A DNA stretch of 64,000 nucleotides from the NCBI RefSeq assembly GCF_003046475.1, contig NZ_PZZZ01000010.1, positions 62,001-126,000 on the forward strand, written 5' to 3'. Of this stretch, positions 42,784 to 50,860 are shown piece by piece. Positions within the stretch are counted from its first letter, which is position 1. Each line of letters begins with the position of its first letter. The notes below the pieces were generated by a model. The model did not search any database. It saw nothing but the letters and a program-made list of their open reading frames with translations, and was not told where the DNA came from. Source of the stretch: Mycoplana dimorpha (lineage in GTDB: Bacteria > Pseudomonadota > Alphaproteobacteria > Rhizobiales > Rhizobiaceae). The position numbers and the translations under genes are program-made.

Positions 42784-43317
42784 TCAACGCATCGCTTTTG
42801 CAAGCCAGAGGCTCACGCCCGCGAGAACCGGCAGGCCGATCGGAAGATAGAGCCCCAGTCCCATGACGGCAAACTGGTAGACGCCGGATGCCACGGTGCC
42901 GATTAACTGCTTGAGACCCATGCGCGACAGAAGCGGCTGGTGCCATTGCGCGTAGAACAGCCAGTACTCCATGGCGAACAAGAACGCCGTCATCGCGATC
43001 GTGCCCGACGCGAGCAGTACGAAACAGGCGGCAAAGCGCGCCTCCGCGCTGGCGTTGCGGGCCACGAGCCGGATGGCCGGAATGATGAATGGCCAGGCAA
43101 GCAGGCCGCCTGCGAAATAGAGCACCGTCAGCGCTTCGACGTGAACGGTCGCAAACCGGTTGCGCAGGTACAGCGACGGCAGCATCGAGAGCGCCATCAG
43201 AATGCCCCAGCCAAGCGCTCCGGCTGAGAGGGGCAACAGGGGCGGGACGATCCGAGCGGGGCGGTCCGCGGGGCTGCTGGCGGGTTTGCGCAGAAGGTGT
43301 TGCCGTGCCGCAATCAT
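42784..43317 (-). CDS. four-helix membrane protein of unknown function
   Basis: 177-residue protein with about four hydrophobic segments: near residues 35-55, 64-85, 95-120 and 150-170. No domain recognised. The ATG at 43317 lies immediately after the stop of the DUF2259 gene (two bases between), indicating coupled translation from the rpe-DUF2259 unit. A longer start at 43347 would overlap the upstream gene. Confidence 0.65.
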   Translation of the reverse strand: MIAARQHLLRKPASSPADRPARIVPPLLPLSAGALGWGILMALSMLPSLYLRNRFATVHVEALTVLYFAGGLLAWPFIIPAIRLVARNASAEARFAACFVLLASGTIAMTAFLFAMEYWLFYAQWHQPLLSRMGLKQLIGTVASGVYQFAVMGLGLYLPIGLPVLAGVSLWLAKAMR

Positions 43318-43319
43318 CG

Positions 43320-44048
43320 TCAGGGTGTCAGCGGCACGGCGAGCCAACGCCCGTCAGGCCCTTCGAAACCGAGGCGCAGCACCATCACGAGCGCCATGTG
43401 AAGGGGCCGTGGCGCTCCTTGATAGGTCACGACTCCGGCGATGCGGTAGCCGGTCGGGCAACCGCGGCTCTCTGGTATTCTCTGGTCCGCGTAAGCTGTT
43501 TCGTTTGCCGGCTTGCCGGCTTTTTCGCTGAACTCCAGCCGGAAACCGACGCCTTTCTCGAGGAATGACTTGCAGGACTCCGGCACCGGGGCCGGGATCT
43601 CGGCCAGTCGCAGGGCGTAGGGCTGCCCGACCGGCGGATCGGCGGGAAAGGCGTCGTAGCGGAGCAGGTGAGGCTCCGGACCGATTTCGCTGACGGGATT
43701 GAACGCAACGAGGTAGCCCGGGTGATCGTTCAGGCTGTAGCGAGCAACGAGCGGGTTTGCCTTGGCCGCGCTTTCGGCCCGCACGCGACGCAAGCTGGAG
43801 TCGTTTTCCTGCGCCTGAACGCGAATGGGCGTGCCGGGAAGGAAGGTATCCTTCACCGTGTCGACGAAATAGATGTTCGAGTAGGCCGAGCCGGATCCAT
43901 CCTGGATGCCGAACTCCTCATAGGCGAAGACGGCGCCGTCGGACGAAAAACCGATCGGCCGGAACTGGGCAAAGTCGCCGGCAGCAGCGGGACCCGGCAC
44001 CAGCAGGGCCCCGGCCAGCATGACGGCGATCGTCCCGGTTCGACTCAA
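43320..44048 (-). CDS. DUF2259 family secreted protein
   Basis: 242-residue protein with a signal peptide ([21 protein letters not shown], cleavage about residue 24) followed by the DUF2259 pattern [25 protein letters not shown], which starts mature DUF2259 proteins. It has a pair of cysteines (ESCKSFLE and RGCPTGY). The predicted location is periplasm; function unknown. The TTG start shares bases with the rpe stop (TTGA), the same arrangement as birA after nuoN; an alternative ATG lies 10 codons in. Confidence 0.78.
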   Translation of the reverse strand: MSRTGTIAVMLAGALLVPGPAAAGDFAQFRPIGFSSDGAVFAYEEFGIQDGSGSAYSNIYFVDTVKDTFLPGTPIRVQAQENDSSLRRVRAESAAKANPLVARYSLNDHPGYLVAFNPVSEIGPEPHLLRYDAFPADPPVGQPYALRLAEIPAPVPESCKSFLEKGVGFRLEFSEKAGKPANETAYADQRIPESRGCPTGYRIAGVVTYQGAPRPLHMALVMVLRLGFEGPDGRWLAVPLTP

Positions 44049-44722
44049 CCGCGCGCCCCTTCCGCGTTCGCGCGCAGAGTGTCGACGGTTTTGCGATAGG
44101 CGTCAACGTGGCCGCCACGGAAGATCGCCGAGCCGGCAACGAAGACGTTTGCGCCCGCTGCCGCCGGAGCGGCGATCGTGTCGGCCGTGATGCCGCCGTC
44201 GACCTGCAGTTCGATCGGACGATTGCCGATCAGCTTGCGGACGCGGGCGATCTTGTCGTCCATCGCCGCGATGTATGCCTGGCCGCCGAAGCCTGGATTG
44301 ACGCTCATGACCAGGATCAGATCGAGCTTGTCGAGGAGGTATTCCACCACGGTTTCGGGCGTTGCCGGATTGATCGACACGCCCGCCTTCTTGCCCAGCG
44401 CCTTGATCGCCTGGATGGAACGGTCGAGGTGCGGGCCCGCCTCGGCGTGGACCGTGATGCCGTCGCAGCCCGCCTTGGCGAACGCCTCCAAGTACGGATC
44501 GGCCGGGGCGATCATCAGGTGGCAGTCGAAGAAGGCGTCGGTGTGCGGCCGCAGCGCCTTGATGACGTCCGGACCGAACGAGATGTTCGGCACGAAATGG
44601 CCATCCATGATGTCGAGGTGGATCCAGTCGGCGCCGGCGGCAACGACGTCGCGCACCTCCTGGCCAAGCTTGGCATAGTCGGCGGCAAGGATGGACGGGG
44701 CGATCCGGACGGGGCGGGGCAT
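44045..44722 (-). CDS. rpe: ribulose-phosphate 3-epimerase
   Basis: 225-residue TIM-barrel enzyme interconverting ribulose 5-phosphate and xylulose 5-phosphate in the pentose phosphate pathway. Conserved: [38 protein letters not shown], and [10 protein letters not shown]. The metal/acid-base aspartates are present (MDGHF and VDGG). The ATG at 44722 follows GGAGAACGCC; an upstream extension to 44809 has no homology-like sequence. Confidence 0.96.
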   Translation of the reverse strand: MPRPVRIAPSILAADYAKLGQEVRDVVAAGADWIHLDIMDGHFVPNISFGPDVIKALRPHTDAFFDCHLMIAPADPYLEAFAKAGCDGITVHAEAGPHLDRSIQAIKALGKKAGVSINPATPETVVEYLLDKLDLILVMSVNPGFGGQAYIAAMDDKIARVRKLIGNRPIELQVDGGITADTIAAPAAAGANVFVAGSAIFRGGHVDAYRKTVDTLRANAEGARG

Positions 44723-44840
44723 GGCGTTCTCCGAGGGAAGGTGTCTTTGCCTGCCCATACCACCGGCGGCACAGCGCCACAACGGCGGATCGTCGCGGCG
44801 AAGCTCCATTCATGGATGTCGACGGTTCGGTCGCGGCGGA

Positions 44841-45842
44841 TCAGTTCTCCCGCCAGGTCGGCAAGGGGTCGCCGGCCTTCGGTTCGGCATCATGGACGCC
44901 GCGGGCGATCGCGCGGGCCATGGTCGCGGCGGCGGCGGCGCAGAGCGGGACGAATTCCTCGAGCATCACGGCCCTGCCGGTTGCGCCTGTCGCAACGGCA
45001 AACACGAGGTCTCCGTCGAGCGGGGTATGGGCCGGCCACAACGCGCGGGCGAAACCGTCATGGGCGGAGACGGCAAGCCGCTTGGCTTCGGCCTTGGTCA
45101 GGATGGCGTCCGTCGCGATCACGGCGATCGTGGTGTTTGTCGGTCCATCGGCGGGTGCACCGAGCTTGGTGCGGATATGTCGCGCATCGGCCGGAATGGC
45201 CGGCGGCAGGCCGAGGCCGCCGAATTCATCTTGTTCCTCCAGCGGAGCGGCCCAGAAGTGCCGGGTGGAACCGATCGTGGCGGAGCCGAGCGCGTTGACG
45301 GCGACCAGCGCGCCGACGGTGATCCCGTTGTCAAGAACGGTGGAAGCCGAGCCGAGCCCGCCCTTGAAGGTCGCGGTGGTCGCTCCGGTGCCGGCACCGG
45401 CCGTTCCGGTGGCGAAGTCGTGGCCGGCCGCCTGCGTGGCGGCGTAGCCGAGTTCGCGATAGGGCGGATAGCGGCCCCAGTCCTTGTCGCCGCCATTGGC
45501 GAGGTCGAAGAGGATAGCCGCCGGGACGATCGGGATCCGGAAGGGACCGACGGCAAATCCGCGGCCCTGTTCGCGCAGCGCCGCCTGGACGCCGGATGCC
45601 GCATCTAGACCGAAGGCGGAGCCTCCGGAGAGGCACAGTGCGTCGATTGTCTGGACGATGTTGTGCGCCTCCAGCAGGTCGGTCTCCCGCGTGCCCGGCG
45701 CCCCTCCGAGCACCTGGACGGCGGCGACCGCCGGCTTTTCGCAGACAACGACGGTGACGCCGGACTTCAGCCGCTCGTCGGCGGCGTTGCCGACGGCGAT
45801 CCCGGCAACGTCGGTGATCAGGTTGCGCGAGCCGGGCTTCAT
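44841..45842 (-). CDS. P1 family (DmpA/BapA-type) peptidase
   Basis: 333-residue N-terminal-nucleophile-type serine hydrolase of family S58, related to L-aminopeptidase/D-esterase DmpA. Starts NLITDVAGIAVGNA, and contains CLSGGSAFGLDAASGV, TGTAGAGTGATTATFKGG and TTIAVIATDA, all typical. Such proteins self-cleave at a Gly/Ser or Asn/Thr-type junction; TNTTIAV is a candidate region. The start overlaps the stop of the substrate-binding protein gene (TGATG), so the two are co-translated, which may suggest peptide uptake and cleavage. Confidence 0.87.
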   Translation of the reverse strand: MKPGSRNLITDVAGIAVGNAADERLKSGVTVVVCEKPAVAAVQVLGGAPGTRETDLLEAHNIVQTIDALCLSGGSAFGLDAASGVQAALREQGRGFAVGPFRIPIVPAAILFDLANGGDKDWGRYPPYRELGYAATQAAGHDFATGTAGAGTGATTATFKGGLGSASTVLDNGITVGALVAVNALGSATIGSTRHFWAAPLEEQDEFGGLGLPPAIPADARHIRTKLGAPADGPTNTTIAVIATDAILTKAEAKRLAVSAHDGFARALWPAHTPLDGDLVFAVATGATGRAVMLEEFVPLCAAAAATMARAIARGVHDAEPKAGDPLPTWREN

Positions 45843-46921
45843 CAGTCGCTCCCGAAGGTGGATGGAACGAACCGATCGCCCTTCCACTGCATCAGCACAT
45901 AGGGATTTTCGCGCAGTTCGTGGGCGGCCGAGAAGCCGATCGGACCGAGCACGGTGTCGAACGTGTCACGGACGATCACGTCGGCGAGCGGCAGCCGCGC
46001 CGATTCTGCCTCTGCCGTCGCCTTGCCGAGCAGCGTCACGGCGGCGTGCGCCGGCAAGACGTAACCTTCGGTGGCAATGCCGTCCTTCTTTAATTCCGCG
46101 GCGAGCGCCACGCTTGCGGCAGTGATGCCATCGGTGGGCAGGACGATCGCCTGCGTGCCGTCGGGCAGCGCCACCGTGGTATCTGCCGCCATCAGCGCCT
46201 CCCCGCCGAGAAACGTCAGCGGCAGTCGCTCCGCCTGCGCGTCTCGGACGATCACCGCGACGTCGCTCCGCTCGCCGCCGACGAAGACACGGGTGGCGCC
46301 GACCTTTGCGAGCCGGCGCACAAGCGCGATCTGCTGCTCCTGGGCGGGCCGGTAGGTGTCGACGAAGACCGGCTTCATGCCTTTCTCCTCCAGCTTCAGC
46401 CGGACCGCTTCGACCAGTTCGCGCGCGTGGATCAGGCCGTCGTCGATCAGGGCGAAAGGCTCCGCCGCCCAATCGGCTGCGATCACCTCGACCGCCTTCT
46501 GCGCTTCCATGCCGGGCGCCGGTGCGAGCCGGAAGAGCGGCCAGTTCCGCTTCAAGGCATCTTCCATCAACACGCCGGAGCGGGCGGACAGGGTAATGGC
46601 GGCAATCCCCGCCTCGCCGAGCGCCGGCAGGGCCGCTTCGAGGTCCTCGCTGCAGAGGAAGCCGATCGCGGCAGAGGCCTCCGCCGCAAGTATGCTGCGT
46701 GCGATCGCCTCGTCGCCGTGCTCGTCGCAGCTCTCGTCGATCTCGACGAGGGTGGCCCCGTTGTTCCCGGCAGCCGCCTTCGCGCCGGCGCGCACCTGGT
46801 CGCCGAGAATGGCGAGCGATCCGGTCTGCGGCGCTACCACCGCGATCTTCGGGCCGGCCGCCGCTGCGTGGGCCGCAAGCGCAATGAGGGTGAGGAGGCA
46901 GATCGTCAGACGGCGAGGCAT
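45842..46921 (-). CDS. orphan periplasmic binding protein, branched-chain amino-acid type
   Basis: 359-residue periplasmic binding protein (Peripla_BP_6 fold) with a signal peptide (LTICLLTLIALAAHAAAAG). Contains KIAVVAPQTGSLAILGDQVRAGAKAA, IGFLCSEDLEAALPALGEAGIAAIT and VFVGGERSDVAVIVRDA, like Leu/Ile/Val-binding proteins. There are no transporter permease or ATPase genes alongside, so it is either a sensor-type binding protein or uses a remote transporter. The ATG at 46921 follows AGGGTTCC; longer starts (46936, 47086) are possible. Confidence 0.82.
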   Translation of the reverse strand: MPRRLTICLLTLIALAAHAAAAGPKIAVVAPQTGSLAILGDQVRAGAKAAAGNNGATLVEIDESCDEHGDEAIARSILAAEASAAIGFLCSEDLEAALPALGEAGIAAITLSARSGVLMEDALKRNWPLFRLAPAPGMEAQKAVEVIAADWAAEPFALIDDGLIHARELVEAVRLKLEEKGMKPVFVDTYRPAQEQQIALVRRLAKVGATRVFVGGERSDVAVIVRDAQAERLPLTFLGGEALMAADTTVALPDGTQAIVLPTDGITAASVALAAELKKDGIATEGYVLPAHAAVTLLGKATAEAESARLPLADVIVRDTFDTVLGPIGFSAAHELRENPYVLMQWKGDRFVPSTFGSD

Positions 46922-47117
46922 TCGGGAACCCTGCATTTTTCCGCGATCTTGCACGGCAGCGATGCCTGCGGTCAAAGCAAAAGATGCGTCATCTGCGGCC
47001 GCCGCTGCCGTAGCCCTTGGTAGTAGGTGGCGGAAAACCTTGGAAAATGCCGTTTTCAGACTTACATTTTTCTTCATATTTCCCATGTATCCCCCTTTCG
47101 AAGAAGGGAGATAGCCT

Positions 47118-47612
47118 TTGTTGGATCGCCTGATGCCGGAGCCGCCGCTCTATCGCGACGCCATGAGCCGCTACGCCGGGCACGTCCAGATCGTGACGAC
47201 GGCCTACGAGGGGGAGCGGCGCGGGGTGACCATCACGGCGGCATGCTCGGTGTCGGACAGCCCGGCCATAGTGCTCGCCTGCCTGAACGTCTCCAATCCG
47301 CGCAACGACATTTTCCGCAAGAGCGGCCATTTCGCGCTGAACGCACTCGCCGCCGACCAGGTCGAACTTGCCAACGTCTTTTCCGGCCGTGATCCGTCCA
47401 TTCCCGGCGATCGCTTCTCCGAGGGCGACTGGACCGAGCTCGTGACGGGGGCGCCGATACTTGTCGGTGCGCTGGCGTCCTTCGACTGCCGCCTGATCGA
47501 GATGAAGGTGATGGCGACCCACATGATCCTCTTCGGCGAGGTGCTGGGGCTGGCCTACGGTCCGGAAAAACCGGCGCTCATCTATATGGACCGCGACTAC
47601 CGGACGCTATAA
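47118..47612 (+). CDS. flavin reductase family protein
   Basis: 164-residue FMN-binding split-barrel flavin reductase (HpaC/RutF-like). It matches the usual pattern: GVTITAACSVSDSPAIVLACLNVSNPRNDIF, FALNALAADQVELANVFSG, and a C-terminal FGEVLGL. It supplies reduced flavin to a monooxygenase partner not present in this window. The start is TTG with GGGAG upstream (the next codon is also TTG). It heads the forward cluster and lies 24 bases before the MoxR gene. Confidence 0.88.
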   Translation: MLDRLMPEPPLYRDAMSRYAGHVQIVTTAYEGERRGVTITAACSVSDSPAIVLACLNVSNPRNDIFRKSGHFALNALAADQVELANVFSGRDPSIPGDRFSEGDWTELVTGAPILVGALASFDCRLIEMKVMATHMILFGEVLGLAYGPEKPALIYMDRDYRTL

Positions 47613-47636
47613 GTTCTCCTCCGAAGTGGAGGAAGC

Positions 47637-48566
47637 ATGGCAGCCTACCGGAAGGGGGCGATCCCCCAGTCGATCGACCAGACCCTCGAGATGCTCGCGG
47701 CCGGCAACTACTTGGCCGGGCGGTCGCTGGCGACGGTGCTGTTTCTCTCCCTGAAGATGAAGCGCCCGCTGTTTCTCGAGGGCGAGGCCGGTGTCGGCAA
47801 GACCGAGATCGCCAAGGTGCTCGCCCACGCGCTCGACCGGCCGTTGATCCGGCTCCAATGCTACGAGGGGCTCGACATTGCATCCGCCGTCTACGAATGG
47901 AACTATCCGGCGCAGATGCTGGAAATACGGCTGGCGGAGGCGGCCGGGACGACGGATCGCGACCGCATCGAATCCGACATCTTCTCCGACCGTTATCTTA
48001 TCCGCCGCCCCGTTCTGCAGGCCCTGTCGTCACCGGACGGCCGCGCACCGGTCTTCCTGATCGATGAACTGGACCGCACCGACGAGGCCTTCGAGGCGTT
48101 CCTGCTCGAGGTGCTGTCCGATTTCCAGGTGACGGTGCCGGAGCTTGGGACGATACGGGCCGCCGAGCCGCCGATCGTCATCATCACGACCAACCGCACC
48201 CGCGAGGTGCACGACGCCCTGAAGCGCCGCTGTCTCTACCATTGGGTCGATTACCCGAAGGCCGAGCAGGAACTGGAGATCATCAGGCGCAAGGTACCCG
48301 GCTGCAACGAAACACTATCGCAGCAGATCGTCGCCTATGTGCAACGGCTCAGGACCCTCGACCTGTTCAAGAATCCGGGCGTCGCAGAAACGATCGACTG
48401 GGCGACCGCGCTGACCGAACTGGATCGCACGGGGCTCGATCCGGAAACGGTATCCGACACTTTGGGAACGCTCCTGAAATACCAGGACGACATCGCCCGC
48501 ATCGAGGGCGGCGAAGGACGCAAGCTTCTGGACGAGGTCAAGTCCGAGCTGCGCACGGCGGTCTGA
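47637..48566 (+). CDS. MoxR-family AAA ATPase (CoxD-like)
   Basis: 309-residue AAA+ ATPase of the MoxR/CoxD group. Walker A GEAGVGKT at 49-56, Walker B VFLIDELDRTDEAFEAFLLE, and sensor 1 IVIITTNRTREVHDALKRRC. In Oligotropha carboxidovorans CoxD partners CoxE to insert the sulfur and copper of the Mo-Cu site of CO dehydrogenase; related proteins occur in other molybdenum hydroxylase clusters. The VWA gene starts 1 base after its stop. Confidence 0.88.
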   Translation: MAAYRKGAIPQSIDQTLEMLAAGNYLAGRSLATVLFLSLKMKRPLFLEGEAGVGKTEIAKVLAHALDRPLIRLQCYEGLDIASAVYEWNYPAQMLEIRLAEAAGTTDRDRIESDIFSDRYLIRRPVLQALSSPDGRAPVFLIDELDRTDEAFEAFLLEVLSDFQVTVPELGTIRAAEPPIVIITTNRTREVHDALKRRCLYHWVDYPKAEQELEIIRRKVPGCNETLSQQIVAYVQRLRTLDLFKNPGVAETIDWATALTELDRTGLDPETVSDTLGTLLKYQDDIARIEGGEGRKLLDEVKSELRTAV

Positions 48567-48567
48567 C

Positions 48568-49818
48568 ATGGCGACGGCGGCATCGGACGAGCCGCTTGGG
48601 CCTTCCGTGTCGCCGGGCGACGGCCGCTTCGCCGACAACATCGTCCATTTCGCCCGCGCGCTGCGCAAGGCAGGCCTGCGCATCGGGCCCGCCGCGGTGG
48701 CGGATGCGATCGAGGCGGTGCAGGCGGTGGGGATCGGCGACCGTGACGAGTTCTACACCGCCCTTCACTGCACGCTCGTCACCCGGCACGAGGATCAGCC
48801 CATCTTCGACGAGGCGTTTAGGCTGTTCTGGCGCTCACGCGATCTCGTGCAGAAGATGATCGCCATGATGTCGCCGGTCGTGCGCCGCGACGCGGAGAAG
48901 GACAGAAAGAGGGCCGGTGAAACACGTGTCTCGGATGCCTTGTTCGCCAGCCGGCGGGACACCGCGCCACCGCGGGACGAGCCGGAGATCGAGATCGACG
49001 CCCGATTCACTGCCTCCGTCAGCGAGGTGTTGCGCAAGACCGACTTCGCCCAGATGACGGCGATCGAGCTGCGCGCGGCGAAGCGCGCGATCGCAGGTCT
49101 GGTTCTGCCGATGGACGAAGTCAGGACGCGCCGCTTCCGTCGTAGCACCGGCAAGGCGATGATCGACGCGCGGGCGACGATGCGCCAGGCAATGCGCACA
49201 GGCGGCGCGCTCATCCTGCCGCGCCACCGCGAGCCGAAGCTGGTGCACCCGCCGCTCGTTGTGCTGGCCGATATTTCCGGGTCGATGAGCCAGTACACCC
49301 GCATCTTTCTCCACTTCCTGCACGCGCTGACCGAGCGGCGCCGGCGCGTCCACACGTTCCTGTTCGGGACGCGGCTGACCAATGTGACGCGCCAGATGCG
49401 TCACCGCGACCCCGACGAGGCGATCGAGGATTGTTCGCGCGCGGTCGAGGACTGGTCGGGCGGCACCCGCATCGGCGAGACGCTGAAGGAGTTCAACCGG
49501 CTCTGGTCGCGGCGGGTACTGGGGCAGGGCGCGATCGTCCTGCTCATCACCGACGGTCTGGAGCGCGAGGGGATCGACACGTTGCAGGTGGAGATCGACC
49601 GCCTGCATCGGTCCTGCCGCCGTCTTGTCTGGCTCAATCCGCTCTTGCGCTTCGACGGCTTCGAGGCGCGGGCACGCGGCGTGCGGGCGATGCTGGGCCA
49701 CGTTGACGAATTGCGGGCCGTGCACAATCTTGAAGCTATATCGGATCTCGTCGCGGCGTTGTCCGGCAAGAGCGCCGCCGGAGCCGATCCGCGGCGGTTT
49801 CTCGCCGCGTCGGGATGA
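48568..49818 (+). CDS. VWA domain protein (CoxE-like)
   Basis: 416-residue CoxE-type protein: an N-terminal helical region, then a von Willebrand A domain (about residues 220-400) with an intact metal site LADISGSMSQYTRI, the conserved WSGGTRIGETLKEF and LLITDGLEREGID. It works with the preceding MoxR ATPase as a co-chaperone-like pair. The C-terminal end overlaps the following XdhC-like gene. Confidence 0.9.
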   Translation: MATAASDEPLGPSVSPGDGRFADNIVHFARALRKAGLRIGPAAVADAIEAVQAVGIGDRDEFYTALHCTLVTRHEDQPIFDEAFRLFWRSRDLVQKMIAMMSPVVRRDAEKDRKRAGETRVSDALFASRRDTAPPRDEPEIEIDARFTASVSEVLRKTDFAQMTAIELRAAKRAIAGLVLPMDEVRTRRFRRSTGKAMIDARATMRQAMRTGGALILPRHREPKLVHPPLVVLADISGSMSQYTRIFLHFLHALTERRRRVHTFLFGTRLTNVTRQMRHRDPDEAIEDCSRAVEDWSGGTRIGETLKEFNRLWSRRVLGQGAIVLLITDGLEREGIDTLQVEIDRLHRSCRRLVWLNPLLRFDGFEARARGVRAMLGHVDELRAVHNLEAISDLVAALSGKSAAGADPRRFLAASG

Positions 49819-49829
49819 AGGAGGTCGCG

Positions 49830-50159
49830 ATGGAAAGCCCGGTGGATATGCTCGATCCGCTGACGGTGGCGGAACGTTGGATGGACGATGGACGGGATGT
49901 GGCGATCGCCACGGTTGTCGAGACCTGGGGCTCGGCGCCACGTCCGACCGGCAGCCATCTGGTGATCGACAAGGACGGCAATTTCCACGGCTCGGTGTCG
50001 GGCGGCTGCGTCGAAGGGGCGGTCATCACCGAGGCGCTGGATGTTATCGAAAGCGGCGAGCCGAAGATGCTCGAATTCGGCGTCGCCGACGAAACGGCCT
50101 GGCGGGTCGGCCTGTCCTGTGGCGGGCGGATCCGCGTCTATGTGGAGCGGCTTGGCTGA
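49830..50159 (+). CDS. XdhC/CoxF N-terminal-domain protein
   Basis: 109-residue protein corresponding to only the N-terminal half of XdhC/CoxI (about 120-residue domain), with IATVVETWGSAPRPTG, DGNFHGSVSGGCVEGAV and a final GLSCGGRIRV. XdhC binds molybdenum cofactor and protects it during sulfuration. The ATG at 49830 is chosen because GGAGG lies 5 bases upstream; the alternative at 49815 overlaps the VWA stop. Its stop overlaps the start of the C-terminal half, so the two probably form a two-piece XdhC. Confidence 0.85.
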   Translation: MESPVDMLDPLTVAERWMDDGRDVAIATVVETWGSAPRPTGSHLVIDKDGNFHGSVSGGCVEGAVITEALDVIESGEPKMLEFGVADETAWRVGLSCGGRIRVYVERLG

Positions 50160-50860
50160 TGGACCCTCATAATCTGCGCAAGCTGAACGCCGACCGGCAC
50201 GCCCGCCGCGCCGTGGTGCACCTGACGGACCTGGCGGACGGGCGCGACCGGGTCGTGCGCGAGGGGGACGCAGTTGCCGGCGCGCTCGGCGAGGCGATCG
50301 CCGCCGCGTTCCGGTCCGGCAGGTCCGGCGTGGCCGAGGTCGACGGCCGCAGCTTCTTCCTCAATGTCCATCTGCCGCCGGCGCGTATCGTCGTCATCGG
50401 GGCGGTACACATCAGCCAGGCGCTCGCAGCGCTTGCCAGGGTGGCGGGCTTCGACCTGACGATCGTCGATCCGCGCACCGCTTTTGCCACCGATGAGCGC
50501 TTTGCCGGCGTCGATCTCGTTGCCGATTGGCCGGAGGACGTCCTGAAGCAGCGCCCCCTCGACGCCTATTGCGCGCTCGTTGCGGTCACGCACGATCCGA
50601 AGATCGACGATTTTCCGATCCGTGCCGCGCTGGAGGCCGGCTGCTTCTACGTCGGCGCCCTCGGCAGCCGGAAGACGCATGCAAGGCGGCTGGAGCGGCT
50701 CGAGGCGCAGGGGGTCGGCGCGGACGCGCTCGCCCGCATTTCGGCGCCTATCGGCCTCGACATCGGCGCGGCGAGCCCGGCGGAGATCGCTGTCGCCATC
50801 CTGGCCGAGATCATCCAGGCTTTCCGTCGACGGGACCTGCGCATGGAGGCGGCAGCATGA
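50159..50860 (+). CDS. XdhC/CoxF C-terminal Rossmann-domain protein
   Basis: 233-residue protein corresponding to the second XdhC/CoxI domain: VVIGAVHISQALAALARVAGFDLTIVD (Rossmann-type), ALVAVTHDPKIDDFPIRAAL, and FYVGALGSRKTHARRLERL, a strong XdhC marker. Starts with ATG overlapping the previous stop (TGATG). With the 109-residue half upstream it would rebuild a full XdhC. It also overlaps the next gene by four bases. Confidence 0.88.
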   Translation: MDPHNLRKLNADRHARRAVVHLTDLADGRDRVVREGDAVAGALGEAIAAAFRSGRSGVAEVDGRSFFLNVHLPPARIVVIGAVHISQALAALARVAGFDLTIVDPRTAFATDERFAGVDLVADWPEDVLKQRPLDAYCALVAVTHDPKIDDFPIRAALEAGCFYVGALGSRKTHARRLERLEAQGVGADALARISAPIGLDIGAASPAEIAVAILAEIIQAFRRRDLRMEAAA

